This document shows positions 1 to 9,755 of a stretch of DNA of 64,000 nucleotides, piece by piece. The notes under the pieces are model-generated. The model saw nothing but the letters and a program-made list of their open reading frames with translations, did no database searches and was not told the DNA's origin. The stretch spans positions 8,389-72,388 of the forward strand of contig DIYP01000009.1 in the NCBI GenBank assembly GCA_002427735.1, read 5' to 3'. The translations under genes and the position numbers were made by a program. Every line of letters begins with the position of its first letter. Position 1 is the first letter of the stretch. The stretch is from Flavobacteriales bacterium UBA6051. Lineage in GTDB: Bacteria; Bacteroidota; Bacteroidia; Flavobacteriales_D; Crocinitomicaceae.

Positions 1-1893
1 ATTCTAGACCGCTTAGTTGGTTTTGAGTTGTCTCCTGTTTTGTGGAGAAAAGTACGTCCGAGTTTGTCTGCTGGTAGAGTACAATCAGTAGCAGTTAAGC
101 TGATCGTGGAAAAGGAAAAAGAGATTGAAAAGTTCGCATCTGATTCTTTCTACAAGATCAATGGGATGTTCAGCTCTTCCAATGGAAAGATAAAAGCAGA
201 CGTATCTAAGCAACTAAAATCTGAAGAAGATGTAACAAGCTTACTTGATGCGTGTGTGAGTGCAAAGTTCAGTGTGAGTGATGTAGCTAAAAAGCCGGCA
301 ACAAAAAAGCCAGTTGCTCCTTTTACAACATCTACTTTACAGCAGGAGGCTAGTTTAAAGCTGGGCTTCTCTGTTTCCAGAACAATGTCAGTTGCACAAC
401 GTTTGTACGAAGGTGGGCTCATTACCTACATGAGAACGGATTCCGTCAATCTTTCTGATACGGCTATTAATGGTGCAAAAGCAGAAATTGAAAAGGCATA
501 CGGTTCAGAGTACTCGAATGTCACAAGATATGTGACAAAAGGGTCGGCGCAGGAAGCACACGAAGCCATTCGACCAACTGATTTCGGCAAGCACAGTATT
601 TCTGCAGAGTCGGATGAAGAGCGTCTATACGATTTAATTTGGAAGCGTGCCATCTCTTCTCAGATGTCAGATGCTCAACTAGAACGAACAACGATTAAGT
701 TGAATGCGGCAGGAGTCGACGAAACGTTTCAAGCAAAAGGTGAGGTCATCAAGTTTGATGGGTTCTTAAAAGTTTACCTGGAGAGCAATGTTGATGATGA
801 GGAGGAAGAAGGTTTTGAATCGGGCTTATTACCAGCGGTGAATGTTGGAGATGAAGTTTCTACCGATGAAATTAAGGCTACACAGCGTTTTACACGACCG
901 CCGTCTAGATATGTAGAAGCTTCTTTGGTGAAAAAGCTAGAGAGCTTGGGTATTGGTAGACCTTCAACATATGCTCCAACAATTACAACCATCCAAAAGA
1001 GAGGTTATGTAGAGAAGCCGCAACGCGATGGAACTGAGAGAAGTTATGATCAGTGGGTGCTGTCAGGAGGTTCGATTGAGAAGAATGTGTTGACGGAAGT
1101 GACCGGTCGTGAAAAGAACAAACTAGCACCGACTGATATCGGTGTGGTAGTAACTGACTTCCTTTCAGAGCACTTTAGCAAAATCATGGATTACAATTTC
1201 ACGGCTCAGGTCGAGAAAGAATTTGATGAGATAGCACGAGGGTTAACGGAATGGACCAAGATGATCAAGGAGTTCTATTCTCCATTTCATGACACTGTAG
1301 AGGATACACTTGAAAACTCCGAACGCGCTACTGGGGAAAGAGAATTAGGAATGCATCCTGAATCAGGAAGAAGAATAATTGCACGTATTGGGCGTTTTGG
1401 CCCAATGATTCAAATTGGTGATGAGCAAGTAGATGGTGAAAAGCCACAATTTGCTTCTTTACGAGCGAATCAATCCATCAATTCTATCACCTTGGAAGAG
1501 GCACTGGATTTGTTTAAGTTGCCAAGAACACTTGGAGAGTACGAGGGCTTGGTAGTGAAGGCAAATGTCGGTCGATATGGTCCATACATTCAACATGGTA
1601 AGTCGTTCGCATCTCTTCCGGAAGAAGAAGATCCAATGACGGTCGGTTTGGAAAAAGCAATTGAGATCATTATTGCGAAGAAAGAAGAAGATGCTAAAAA
1701 GATCATCAAGACTTTCCCAGAGAATGAAGAAGTTGTGCTGCTGAATGGGCGATGGGGACCTTTCTTGAAAATTGGTAAGAAGAATTTCAAGTTGCCAAAG
1801 GACGTGGAGCCTTCAGAGTTAACATTGGAGCAGTGCATTGAGATTTCAGAGAATCAACCTGCGAAAAGACGAGCAACACGTAAGAAGAAGTAG
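1..1893 (+). CDS. topA: DNA topoisomerase I, 3' part (5' end outside window)
   Basis: Type IA topoisomerase that relaxes negatively supercoiled DNA by a single-strand break. The reading frame is open from base 1, so the N-terminal Toprim domain and real start lie upstream; about 630 residues of a usual 800 or more are present. The catalytic tyrosine is in the motif ITYMRTDS (Tyr codon at 427-429). Other family landmarks are SAGRVQSVA near the left edge and GIGRPSTYAPTI around 950-990. Instead of zinc fingers the C-terminus carries three basic repeats of the type GR(W/Y/F)GP(F/Y/M)(I/L) (about 1390, 1570 and 1750), as seen in other Bacteroidota TopA proteins, and ends in a lysine/arginine-rich tail. 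It is followed by a separate promoter for the next gene. Confidence 0.96.
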   Translation: MLDRLVGFELSPVLWRKVRPSLSAGRVQSVAVKLIVEKEKEIEKFASDSFYKINGMFSSSNGKIKADVSKQLKSEEDVTSLLDACVSAKFSVSDVAKKPATKKPVAPFTTSTLQQEASLKLGFSVSRTMSVAQRLYEGGLITYMRTDSVNLSDTAINGAKAEIEKAYGSEYSNVTRYVTKGSAQEAHEAIRPTDFGKHSISAESDEERLYDLIWKRAISSQMSDAQLERTTIKLNAAGVDETFQAKGEVIKFDGFLKVYLESNVDDEEEEGFESGLLPAVNVGDEVSTDEIKATQRFTRPPSRYVEASLVKKLESLGIGRPSTYAPTITTIQKRGYVEKPQRDGTERSYDQWVLSGGSIEKNVLTEVTGREKNKLAPTDIGVVVTDFLSEHFSKIMDYNFTAQVEKEFDEIARGLTEWTKMIKEFYSPFHDTVEDTLENSERATGERELGMHPESGRRIIARIGRFGPMIQIGDEQVDGEKPQFASLRANQSINSITLEEALDLFKLPRTLGEYEGLVVKANVGRYGPYIQHGKSFASLPEEEDPMTVGLEKAIEIIIAKKEEDAKKIIKTFPENEEVVLLNGRWGPFLKIGKKNFKLPKDVEPSELTLEQCIEISENQPAKRRATRKKK

Positions 1894-1941
1894 ATAAGTT
1901 TTCAACGATTATTTCTGTAAAGCTTTTTGCAGAGGCTTTCT

Positions 1942-1969
1942 TTGACTTGAACGATTAGAGATACTTTTG
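1942..1969 (+). promoter_or_regulatory. Bacteroidota-type promoter for the arginase-fold gene
   Basis: A TACTTTTG box at 1962-1969 fits the -7 consensus TAnnTTTG, and a TTG lies 17 bases upstream at 1942-1944 as a -33 element. The expected start of transcription leaves only about 10 untranslated bases before the ATG at 1984. This is inferred from consensus only. Confidence 0.55.
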
Positions 1970-1983
1970 TTTAAAGTCACAAC

Positions 1984-3135
1984 ATGAAAGATCTCTCGAT
2001 TTATTTTCAACCAGCAAACGTAGAAAGAAGCCTGATCGAAGGGACAATAGGTGCATCAGTAGATGTGCATTCCGATAACGGATTCCCTGAAATAGAGAGA
2101 GGCGCCATTGCGGTTTTTAGCGTGCCAGAGTATAGAAATGGTAAAGTTGCTTTTGAAACAGTTCAAGATACTTTTCGAGATGACTTTTATGGTTTACATA
2201 TAGGTGATAACTGGAGTAAGAAGTTGTATGATCTTGGTATCATTACACCTGGAGGAAGTATTGATGATACATACTTTGCTGTTGCTCAAACGGTTTCTGA
2301 ATTAGTGAAGAATGATATTCTACCAATAATCATTGGAGGTGGTCAAGATCTCACATTAGCATGCTATAAAGGGTTTGAATCACTGGAGCAGATGATTAAC
2401 ATTTGTGCGGTTGATAGTAAACTGGATGTGGGTGAACCGAATGAGGCGGTTCGATCAGATGGCTATGTCAGTCATTTGCTGATGCAGCGACCATGTTACT
2501 TGTTTAATTATGCTAATATTGGCATGCAAAGACCTCTTGTGGCAAAAAAAGAAGTCGATCTTTTTGATAAACTATATTTTGATGTCTGCAGACTTGGGGC
2601 TTTCAATGCTGATTTTAGAGTTGCAGAACCGTACTTAAGAAATTCAGATTTACTTACGATTGATTTCACCAGTATTAAAAGCTCCGAGACAGATGCTACC
2701 AAATATGGAAATGCTAACGGGCTTTATGCAGAGCAAATCTGTCAAATTGCAAAGTATGCAGGAATGAGCGATAAGATGTCTTGTTTAGGCATTTTTGATA
2801 TTGTTCCTGGGCATGGTGAGGTTGCATCCAATTTATTGGCGCAAATTCTGTGGTATTTTCTTGATGGTGTTGCGCAAAGGGTAGGAGACTTTCCTGTAGG
2901 GACTAAAAAGAACTACACAAAGTTTCATGTTCATTTGGATGATTTTACGGATGATCTAGTCTTCTATAAAAGCGACAAGTCGAGTCGTTGGTGGTTGGAA
3001 GTCAAATACTTGGCGAAGGACAATGCAAAATACGAACGTCATTGCTTGGTTCCTTGCGATCAAGAAGATTATAATCGTGCACTGGAGAATGTGATCCCGA
3101 ACCTTTGGTGGAAGACTTTGCAGAAGCTGAGTTGA
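1984..3135 (+). CDS. Arginase/formimidoylglutamase-fold protein with degraded metal site
   Basis: The protein (383 aa) aligns by eye with the ureohydrolase family: a GGG loop at 118-120, a D-x-x-x-D segment at 144-148, and a TIDF strand near 226-228. In active enzymes these places hold GG(D/S)H, DAHxD and DxDxxD, which bind two manganese ions. Here the histidines are replaced (Gln121, Lys146) and two of the three aspartates of the last motif are Thr229 and Lys232; only Asp144, Asp148 and Asp227 remain. Annotation pipelines usually call such genes formimidoylglutamase, but hydrolase activity is doubtful. A C-terminal extension of about 80 residues rich in Trp/Lys follows the fold. It lies between topA and the T9SS operon, an arrangement I recall from other flavobacteria, so a structural or regulatory role is possible. 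Function not established. Confidence 0.8.
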   Translation: MKDLSIYFQPANVERSLIEGTIGASVDVHSDNGFPEIERGAIAVFSVPEYRNGKVAFETVQDTFRDDFYGLHIGDNWSKKLYDLGIITPGGSIDDTYFAVAQTVSELVKNDILPIIIGGGQDLTLACYKGFESLEQMINICAVDSKLDVGEPNEAVRSDGYVSHLLMQRPCYLFNYANIGMQRPLVAKKEVDLFDKLYFDVCRLGAFNADFRVAEPYLRNSDLLTIDFTSIKSSETDATKYGNANGLYAEQICQIAKYAGMSDKMSCLGIFDIVPGHGEVASNLLAQILWYFLDGVAQRVGDFPVGTKKNYTKFHVHLDDFTDDLVFYKSDKSSRWWLEVKYLAKDNAKYERHCLVPCDQEDYNRALENVIPNLWWKTLQKLS

Positions 3136-3303
3136 TCGTTATAATTTGTTCGATTTATTCTGTGTAAAGGGTAATTCATGTTTTTTTAAACAAGAATGTT
3201 AAAAAGTTTCCTTTTATAAGAAAAATAGCTATTTTAGTCGCCTGATAAAAGTGTCTCGTTGGTACTGAATTCGTTACCAGTCCGGGAGAAATGTAAACTA
3301 TTT

Positions 3304-4260
3304 ATGAAACAGAAATTTCTAGCCTTATCATTATTTGTAGTGTGTGCAGCAGGTGCTGCTTTTGCACAGCAAGACAAATTGATCACTCATTTCATGTATG
3401 ATAAAATGAGTTTGAATCCTGGTAAGACAGGTATGGGGATGCCAAACATGATTTGTGCGACTACCATCTACAGAAATCAGTGGGACAGAGTTAATGGAGC
3501 ACCAAATTCAGCATTGCTAAACGTGGAAGGGAATCTTTCTCAGTATTCCAATTGGCTTTCTGGTGTGGGTATTTCATTTTTCCATGACGCAATTGGATTC
3601 ACTCGTCAGAACAACTTGTTGTTAAATTACTCTTATCATCTTCCAGTTTCAAATGCTGGTAATTTGGGTATTGGTATTGGTATTGGTATGGTGAATCTTG
3701 GGATGAATCCTGAATGGATACCACCAACAACATTGAATGACGCGTCACTTCCTACAGCATTTTCATCTACGAATCTTGATTTAAACTTTGGTCTTTATTG
3801 GCAGGGAGCTCAAGATTATTATGTAGGTATTTCATCGACTCACCTTTCAGAGTCGTCTTTGTTGAATGATGAAAACGTTTTAAACCAAACTACGTATAAC
3901 ACTGCCCGTCACTATTACTTAATGGGAGGTAAGACGTTTAAAGGCTTGGGTACTCCAAAAGGTGATTTAGAGACAAACTTGTTATTGCGTACTGACATGG
4001 TGAAGACTTCAGTTGACATCAACGCGCGTTATATTTGGAATCAAATTGCTTACGGAGGTTTGACGTATCGTACAAGCGATGCGATTGCCGTGATGCTTGG
4101 ATACAAGCCAATTCGTAATTTGACGGTTGGATATTCATATGACATTTCAGTCAATAAATTGTCGAGCGTTTCGAGAGGTTCACATGAGATACTTTTGAAG
4201 TATTGTTACAAATTACCGCCGATTCCGATCCAAACGTCAAAACACCCTAGATGGTTGTAA
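3304..4260 (+). CDS. PorP/SprF family T9SS outer-membrane protein
   Basis: A 318-residue outer-membrane beta-barrel of the PorP/SprF family, which attaches to the type IX secretion or gliding apparatus. The start at 3304 gives a clean signal peptide ending AAFAQQ; an in-frame TTG at 3259 would add 15 polar residues in front of it and is less likely. After cleavage the sequence has typical family features: QDKLITHFMYDKMSLNPG near the N-terminus (expected LNPAxxG), an alternating aromatic/polar barrel pattern, and a terminal segment GYSYDIS followed by a strand ending HEILLKYCYK. Its position directly before gldK is the conserved place for this gene in T9SS operons. About 110 bases separate it from gldK with no clear terminator, so co-transcription is likely. 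Confidence 0.88.
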   Translation: MKQKFLALSLFVVCAAGAAFAQQDKLITHFMYDKMSLNPGKTGMGMPNMICATTIYRNQWDRVNGAPNSALLNVEGNLSQYSNWLSGVGISFFHDAIGFTRQNNLLLNYSYHLPVSNAGNLGIGIGIGMVNLGMNPEWIPPTTLNDASLPTAFSSTNLDLNFGLYWQGAQDYYVGISSTHLSESSLLNDENVLNQTTYNTARHYYLMGGKTFKGLGTPKGDLETNLLLRTDMVKTSVDINARYIWNQIAYGGLTYRTSDAIAVMLGYKPIRNLTVGYSYDISVNKLSSVSRGSHEILLKYCYKLPPIPIQTSKHPRWL

Positions 4261-4373
4261 AAGTTATTTTTTTTTAAAATATTTGTAACCATTCGGGCTA
4301 AGATTCCGTTATATCGAAGAGTTAAGATCCTGTAAGTTGTTAATTAGATATCCGGAAAGTAAAAAGAGGTAGA

Positions 4374-5921
4374 ATGAAAAGATTAGTGTTATTTGCTATA
4401 GTTAGCATTGTGCTGGCTGCGTGTAGTTCAAGGACTGGGCATCTTACAGGTACTTTGGGTAGACCAGTGTATCACCCACAGATTCCTTTGGGAATGGTGT
4501 ACATACCTGCGGGAGGATACCAGATGGGGGAGAATGATGGAGATATGCCATTCTTGCATCAGACCAGAGCCAAAACGGTTTCCGTTCAGGCGTTTTACAT
4601 GGACCAAACAGAGATTTCTAACAACGAGTATCGCCAATTTGTTGATTGGGTGCGTGATTCGATTGCGAGAGATAAAATCTATTACGGTTTGGAAGAAGAT
4701 GACGACGCGAGTCGTTACATTAGCTATAAAGACATGTATTTTGATGAAGGAGCGCTTGACTGGGCTGAATTTGATCCTTCTGACAGAGAATTAAACAGAA
4801 CAATCTTTTCATTGAACTGGGATCGTCGTTTTTACTATGATGACCCGGAATTAGTTCCAATTCTTGCGGATATGTATTATCCACAACCTCAACGTTATTA
4901 CAAGCGCCGTGAGATTGATACGCGTAAGTTGATGTTCAGATATTACTGGATTGACTATGTAGAAGCGGCAAGGAGGGGTAGAATCAATATTACACCGAAT
5001 GGTTACGATAACCAAGGGAATAAGCTTGTTCCTGAACACCGTGAGCTTGAGACGCCTCCGCATCCATTTACGGAAGAGCCTCAAGGGCAAGATTTGGATT
5101 TGAGTAATGGTATCAACAAGATTGGTCAAAGTAACGCTATCCGAGGACATGCAAACCGTCAGCGATTCATTATTGATGAAATCATTAATGTTTATCCAGA
5201 TACTCTTTGCTGGGTTCGTGACTTTACTTACTCATTCCATGATCCAATGACGAATATGTATTTCTGGCACCCTGCTTACGATAACTATCCTGTAGTTGGT
5301 GTTACTTGGGTACAAGCTAAGGCATTCTCGGTATGGAGAACTCAACTGTTAAACAGCTGGTTAGTTGCAATGGGCGATCTTTTTGTAAACGACTTCAGAT
5401 TACCAACTGAAGCGGAGTGGGAAAGAGCATCACGTGGCGATTTACAACTTTCACAGTACCCATGGGGTGGTCCTTACATCAGAAACGAGTCAGGATGTTT
5501 CCTTGGTAACTTTAAGCCAATGCGAGGTAGATATTTTGAAGATGGAGGATTCCACACAGTGAAGGTGTTCTCGTACAACCCGAATGGTTGGGGATTATAC
5601 TGTATGGCAGGTAATGTTGCTGAATGGTGTGAGTCTGCTTATGATGAGTCGATGTATGAATTCTCTCATGATTTAAATACTGAATACAGATACAATGCAA
5701 TGGATTGGGATCCACCATCAATGAAGCGTAAAGTTATTCGCGGTGGTTCTTGGAAGGACATTGGATATTATTTAAGAAATGGAACTCGAACATTCGAGTA
5801 TCAAGATACAGCCAAGTCATACCTCGGGTACCGAAATGTTATGACACACCTTGGACGTGGAGGACGTGACTTCACAAAAGAGGGAGGCGAAGAGATTCGT
5901 AGCGATATCCAATTACGCTAG
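4374..5921 (+). CDS. gldK: GldK, T9SS/gliding lipoprotein (FGE-sulfatase fold)
   Basis: Outer-membrane lipoprotein (515 aa) that forms the periplasmic GldK-GldN ring of the type IX secretion system. The N-terminus is a lipoprotein signal with lipobox LAAC (Cys17). The body is a formylglycine-generating-enzyme-like domain: MVYIPAGGYQMGEND, FYMDQTEISNNEYRQF, the segment FRLPTEAEWERASRG, MAGNVAEWCES and the closing KVIRGGSWKD with GYRNVM. A long insertion between the second and third motifs (roughly residues 95-300) is typical of GldK compared with plain sulfatase modifiers. The fold is used structurally; catalysis is not expected. A purine-rich AAGAGGT shortly before the ATG resembles a Shine-Dalgarno element, uncommon in this phylum. 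First of the four core motor/ring genes. Confidence 0.95.
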   Translation: MKRLVLFAIVSIVLAACSSRTGHLTGTLGRPVYHPQIPLGMVYIPAGGYQMGENDGDMPFLHQTRAKTVSVQAFYMDQTEISNNEYRQFVDWVRDSIARDKIYYGLEEDDDASRYISYKDMYFDEGALDWAEFDPSDRELNRTIFSLNWDRRFYYDDPELVPILADMYYPQPQRYYKRREIDTRKLMFRYYWIDYVEAARRGRINITPNGYDNQGNKLVPEHRELETPPHPFTEEPQGQDLDLSNGINKIGQSNAIRGHANRQRFIIDEIINVYPDTLCWVRDFTYSFHDPMTNMYFWHPAYDNYPVVGVTWVQAKAFSVWRTQLLNSWLVAMGDLFVNDFRLPTEAEWERASRGDLQLSQYPWGGPYIRNESGCFLGNFKPMRGRYFEDGGFHTVKVFSYNPNGWGLYCMAGNVAEWCESAYDESMYEFSHDLNTEYRYNAMDWDPPSMKRKVIRGGSWKDIGYYLRNGTRTFEYQDTAKSYLGYRNVMTHLGRGGRDFTKEGGEEIRSDIQLR

Positions 5922-5973
5922 GAATAAAACAACAAACAGTAGTATTTATTAAACCTAAAAAACAAGGAAAACT

Positions 5974-6780
5974 ATGAAACCAGGAAGTAAAGGATGGAAA
6001 AAATTTATGGCGAAGCTGTATGGATTTGGTGCAGCTATCGTAATCGTTGGAGCCTTATTTAAGATTCAGCACTGGCCATTTGCAGGACCAATGCTTATCG
6101 TAGGGCTTGGAACGGAAGCAATCATTTTCTTCTTCTCAGCATTCGAACCAATTCATGAAGATCCAAACTGGGAGCTTGTATACCCAGAGTTAGCATTGGG
6201 TCATTCAGATGATTTGGATCACGGGGCCATTTCTACTACCGGAGGTCGCGGAGGATCAGGAATCACTGATCAATTGGATAAAATGTTGGAAGAGGCAAAA
6301 ATTGATGGCGAGTTATTGGAAAGACTTGGAGATGGAATGAGAACATTGGGAGACAATGCAGCTCAATTGAAGGGGGTAACTTCTGCAGCAGCTGCAACTG
6401 ATTCTTATGTTGATAGTCTTCAAGCGGCATCTGATAAAGTATCTACTTTGTCTGAGGCATATGAAAGAGCTTCTGTAGCAATTTCTGGAATGACTTCTTC
6501 TGAAGAGGCTGGTCAATCATTTGGAGAGCAAATGCAAAAAGTTTCTAAGAACTTATCTGCATTGAACAATGTTTATGAGCTTCAATTGAAAGGATCATCT
6601 GCACACCTTGAGGCAACTGAGAAGTTCCAAGGTCAAGTGGCTGATATGATGAAGAATCTTTCTGATTCAGTTGAAGATACTAAGCTTTACAAAGAAAACA
6701 TGGCGATGTTGTCTAAGAACTTGACAGATCTTAACGCTGTGTATGGAAATATGTTGAAAGCTATGACAATAAAAGGTTAA
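5974..6780 (+). CDS. gldL: GldL, inner-membrane proton-channel subunit of the T9SS motor
   Basis: With GldM this protein (268 aa) forms the proton-motive-force-driven motor that powers type IX secretion and gliding. Two membrane helices lie at about 15-30 and 37-57, joined by a short turn KIQHWPFAGP. The charged residue inside helix 2 is Glu48 (in VGLGTEAIIFF), which corresponds to the essential intramembrane glutamate known from Flavobacterium johnsoniae (Glu49). The rest, from about 90 onward, is an alanine/serine/leucine-rich cytoplasmic helical region with heptad-like spacing and two related segments ending in LNNVYELQLKG and LNAVYGNMLKA. It lies 52 bases after gldK and 69 before gldM. 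Confidence 0.95.
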   Translation: MKPGSKGWKKFMAKLYGFGAAIVIVGALFKIQHWPFAGPMLIVGLGTEAIIFFFSAFEPIHEDPNWELVYPELALGHSDDLDHGAISTTGGRGGSGITDQLDKMLEEAKIDGELLERLGDGMRTLGDNAAQLKGVTSAAAATDSYVDSLQAASDKVSTLSEAYERASVAISGMTSSEEAGQSFGEQMQKVSKNLSALNNVYELQLKGSSAHLEATEKFQGQVADMMKNLSDSVEDTKLYKENMAMLSKNLTDLNAVYGNMLKAMTIKG

Positions 6781-6849
6781 TAACATTTTTTGTTACTAAT
6801 CAATTATTGAACATTAAATAGGTTGTAAACCAATAAAATTTAATTAATC

Positions 6850-8604
6850 ATGGCAGGAGGAAAAGAAACCCCGAGACAGAAGATGATCGGTATGATGTAC
6901 CTGGTACTCACCGCTCTTTTGGCCCTCAACGTATCTAAATCTATCCTTGATGCCTTTGTGGCAATTGAGGAAAATACGCAGAAAGCGAATATTGTTCAGC
7001 ATGACCGTGGTACTGGATTTTACATGGATGTAAAGTCTGAAATGGCGTCTACTAAAGACGATGCTGAAAATAAAGCAAAACGAGAGAAGTTACAGTATGT
7101 ACTTGATCAAATGGATAAAATTGATGAAGTAACTGCGAAAATGATCCAAAGTATTGATGCACTGAAACTTGAAGTGTTGAAAGAAAGTGGAGAAGATGTG
7201 AGTACTGTAAAGAATAAAGACGAAGGAACAATCATCTGGACGAAGATGGACAAGGATAAGCCAGTGCTTCCGCAACGAATGCACTTAATGGCTGTTCAAG
7301 CAAAAGACCAGTATGATATACCAATGCATGTAATTATCGGTGAGGATATTAAAAATCCAACTGGTAAAGGAAAGAAGCTTTGGGATGATTTCAATAAATT
7401 CCGCGCTGATATCGTAAGTTTAACCGGTACATACGAGTGGGGAGGTAAGAAATTTACTGTTGAACCTAAAGCAATTAACGATTTCAAAGACAATCAGGAC
7501 TTGACTAAGAAAGTTGAGCAAATGATTGATGCAACAAAAGGTAACCTAAAAGAAGATCGTCAGGTATTGATTGATCTTTACATGGGAATGACAAAGCGTG
7601 AAAAGAGTACAGTTCACGATGTAGCGAACGTTCACTGGATTGGGGCTACATTTGACCATGCTCCTTTGGTAGCAGCGTTGGCATCATTGTCTTCAATGCA
7701 ACAAGATGTTCTTGCGGCACGTGCTTTAGCATTGGCGCACTGGAAGTCTAAAGTATCTACTGGAGAGTACAGCTTTAACAAGATTATGCCATTGGCTTAT
7801 GGTCCTGTTGTAGCGAACAGTGGAGATGATATTGAACTTCAAGTAATGATGGCTGCATTTGATTCAGACAATCAACCGGTAGTAACTCTTGACGGAGAAG
7901 GTGGAGAAGTTACTTATCCTGGAAATGGACAAGGTGTTGTTAAATTGAAGGCAGGTTCTTCTGAAATGACTCTTTCTGGTACAGTTTCTATTAAGAACAA
8001 GTCAGGAGTTGCGAAAACTGAGAAGTGGGAGCACAAAGTGATTATCATGAAGCCATCTGGAGCGATTGAGCTACCTGAATTGAATGTATTGTATAGAGGT
8101 TACCCGAATAAAGCAGAGGCTACGGCATCAGGTTATGACCAAACAATTTTGAGTGGTTCTGGATGTACAGTTTCTAAATCTGGTACGGGTTACATTGTTA
8201 AGCCTACTGGTAGAGGTCGTGAGGCTTACTTGACTGTGTCTGGTAAGAGCACTGCTTCTGGTAAAACAGTTCAGTTGAAGAAGGTGAAGTACAGAGTTAG
8301 TAACTTACCTGACCCTGAATTGTACTGGGGAGCTGCTAAAAATGGAACAAAGGGATCTAAAGCGGAAACTAAGTTGTTCGCGAAGTATCCACCAGAAATT
8401 CCATTGAGTGCAACATTTAAAATTACTAAATGGGAATGTAGTGTTCCAGGTGCTGCCCGTCCTGTATTGGGAACAGGTGGTAACATTTCAGCGGCGAACG
8501 GTTTGATCCGTGCTGCTAAGCCTGGAAGTCAAATTAGTTTTATCTGTACGGTAGTTGGTCCTGACGGCATCGCGCGTAAAAAAGCGGGAGCATTTAAGAT
8601 TTAA
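6850..8604 (+). CDS. gldM: GldM, inner-membrane/periplasmic motor shaft of the T9SS
   Basis: GldM dimers insert one helix each into the GldL pentamer and project a long periplasmic shaft towards the GldK/GldN ring. The short cytoplasmic N-terminus has Arg9 in ETPRQKM, the residue known to pair with the GldL membrane glutamate. One membrane helix follows (about 13-33, MMYLVLTALLALNVSKS). The periplasmic part is 584 residues in total, longer than the roughly 513 of the F. johnsoniae protein; it starts with helical D1 (about 35-300) and ends in beta-rich domains with segments such as LPELNVLYRGYPNKAEATASG and RVSNLPDPELYWGA. Only 17 bases separate its stop from gldN, consistent with one transcript. 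Confidence 0.95.
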   Translation: MAGGKETPRQKMIGMMYLVLTALLALNVSKSILDAFVAIEENTQKANIVQHDRGTGFYMDVKSEMASTKDDAENKAKREKLQYVLDQMDKIDEVTAKMIQSIDALKLEVLKESGEDVSTVKNKDEGTIIWTKMDKDKPVLPQRMHLMAVQAKDQYDIPMHVIIGEDIKNPTGKGKKLWDDFNKFRADIVSLTGTYEWGGKKFTVEPKAINDFKDNQDLTKKVEQMIDATKGNLKEDRQVLIDLYMGMTKREKSTVHDVANVHWIGATFDHAPLVAALASLSSMQQDVLAARALALAHWKSKVSTGEYSFNKIMPLAYGPVVANSGDDIELQVMMAAFDSDNQPVVTLDGEGGEVTYPGNGQGVVKLKAGSSEMTLSGTVSIKNKSGVAKTEKWEHKVIIMKPSGAIELPELNVLYRGYPNKAEATASGYDQTILSGSGCTVSKSGTGYIVKPTGRGREAYLTVSGKSTASGKTVQLKKVKYRVSNLPDPELYWGAAKNGTKGSKAETKLFAKYPPEIPLSATFKITKWECSVPGAARPVLGTGGNISAANGLIRAAKPGSQISFICTVVGPDGIARKKAGAFKI

Positions 8605-8621
8605 TTTGAAAAATTAGAGTT

Positions 8622-9650
8622 ATGAAGAGTCTATTTATTGGTGTAGTTGGAGTTTTCTTCATCGGTACCACTGGATTTAGCCAGCAACAAGAAGAGATTA
8701 ATGGCGGTCCGGTAAACGTACCTACGGAGGGAATTATTGATGGGGTGTTTATTCAGGAGCATATTCCTACTAAACGAATGATTCCATACGAACATGTTCG
8801 AGAGGCAGATGCGATCTGGAGCAAGAGAGTTTGGGAATATATAGACCTTCGTGAGAAGATTAATCTTCCAATGTATTATCCTCTTGATGAAATCACACCT
8901 TATGGAACATGGGTGAAGAATTCTACAAGATGGAGTTTATGGACGGTTATCAGACAACATGTATTGAATGGAGATCTGCGTGTGTTCTCACCGTATGATC
9001 CATTAAGTTTTGGTTTAGGGAAAATGGATGGTTACGAGTTAAAGTACCCTGTAGACCCGGAACCAGGATTAACATTCTACACGGACTCGGTTTTCAGAGA
9101 TGCCATGACTTATTACCTAGGGCAACTTGGACCTCAAAGTGATATTCCATTGACGGATGATTATGGTGACCCTATTGTCATTACGTTACCAGATGGAACG
9201 CAAGAGTTCAAGTATCCTCCGCGTGATACACTTTGGTATACTTCTAAGGATATCATTCAGTATAGAATCAAGGAAGATTGGTTCTTTGACAAAGAGCGAT
9301 CAGTATTGGATGTACGTATTATTGCATTAGCACCTGTAGTTTATAAAGTAGACGAAGATGCGAATGGAGTGAAGAGTATTAGTGGAACAAAAGAACTGTT
9401 CTGGTTGTACTTCCCACACTGCCGATTCGTATTCAATAACTACTTTGTTTACAACGATAAGAATGACGCACAATGGATGAGTTTTGATGACTTATTCTGG
9501 AAGCGTAGATTCAATAGTGTGATGTACAAAGAAAGCAATACGTATGATCGTGATATTGACACCTACAGAGCTGGTGTTGATGCACTGCATGAATCTGAAC
9601 AGATTAAGAATGAGATTAGAAATATCGAACACGATGTTTGGTCGTTCTAA
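8622..9650 (+). CDS. gldN: GldN, periplasmic T9SS ring protein
   Basis: Secreted periplasmic partner of GldK (342 aa). A signal peptide ends near TTGFSQQ. Family landmarks are EHIPTKRMIPYEHVREADAIW, the segment SKRVWEYIDLREKIN, LYFPL-type PLDE turn, and the C-terminal half with TKELFWLYFPHCRF and RRFNSVMYKESN. It is the last gene of the motor operon, being followed at once by a strong hairpin terminator. A second, very similar copy follows after the terminator (9756-10787), with identical C-terminal residues, so the pair resembles gldN/gldO of F. johnsoniae. Confidence 0.95.
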   Translation: MKSLFIGVVGVFFIGTTGFSQQQEEINGGPVNVPTEGIIDGVFIQEHIPTKRMIPYEHVREADAIWSKRVWEYIDLREKINLPMYYPLDEITPYGTWVKNSTRWSLWTVIRQHVLNGDLRVFSPYDPLSFGLGKMDGYELKYPVDPEPGLTFYTDSVFRDAMTYYLGQLGPQSDIPLTDDYGDPIVITLPDGTQEFKYPPRDTLWYTSKDIIQYRIKEDWFFDKERSVLDVRIIALAPVVYKVDEDANGVKSISGTKELFWLYFPHCRFVFNNYFVYNDKNDAQWMSFDDLFWKRRFNSVMYKESNTYDRDIDTYRAGVDALHESEQIKNEIRNIEHDVWSF

Positions 9651-9667
9651 TTGAATAAATACTTCTG

Positions 9668-9700
9668 AAAAGCCCTTTGCATTTTGCAGAGGGCTTTTTT
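9668..9700 (+). terminator. Intrinsic terminator after gldN
   Basis: AAAAGCCCT at 9668-9676 pairs with AGGGCTTTT at 9690-9698, and the stem continues inward through a G-U pair and TGCA/TGCA around a TTT loop, giving about 14 pairs. A T-run follows. It closes the gldK-gldN operon and separates it from the gldN paralogue. Confidence 0.9.
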
Positions 9701-9755
9701 GTGCGGTAACGTTTTCAGGTTAAGTCGTTATACAACTGATTAAACAACAGAAACG

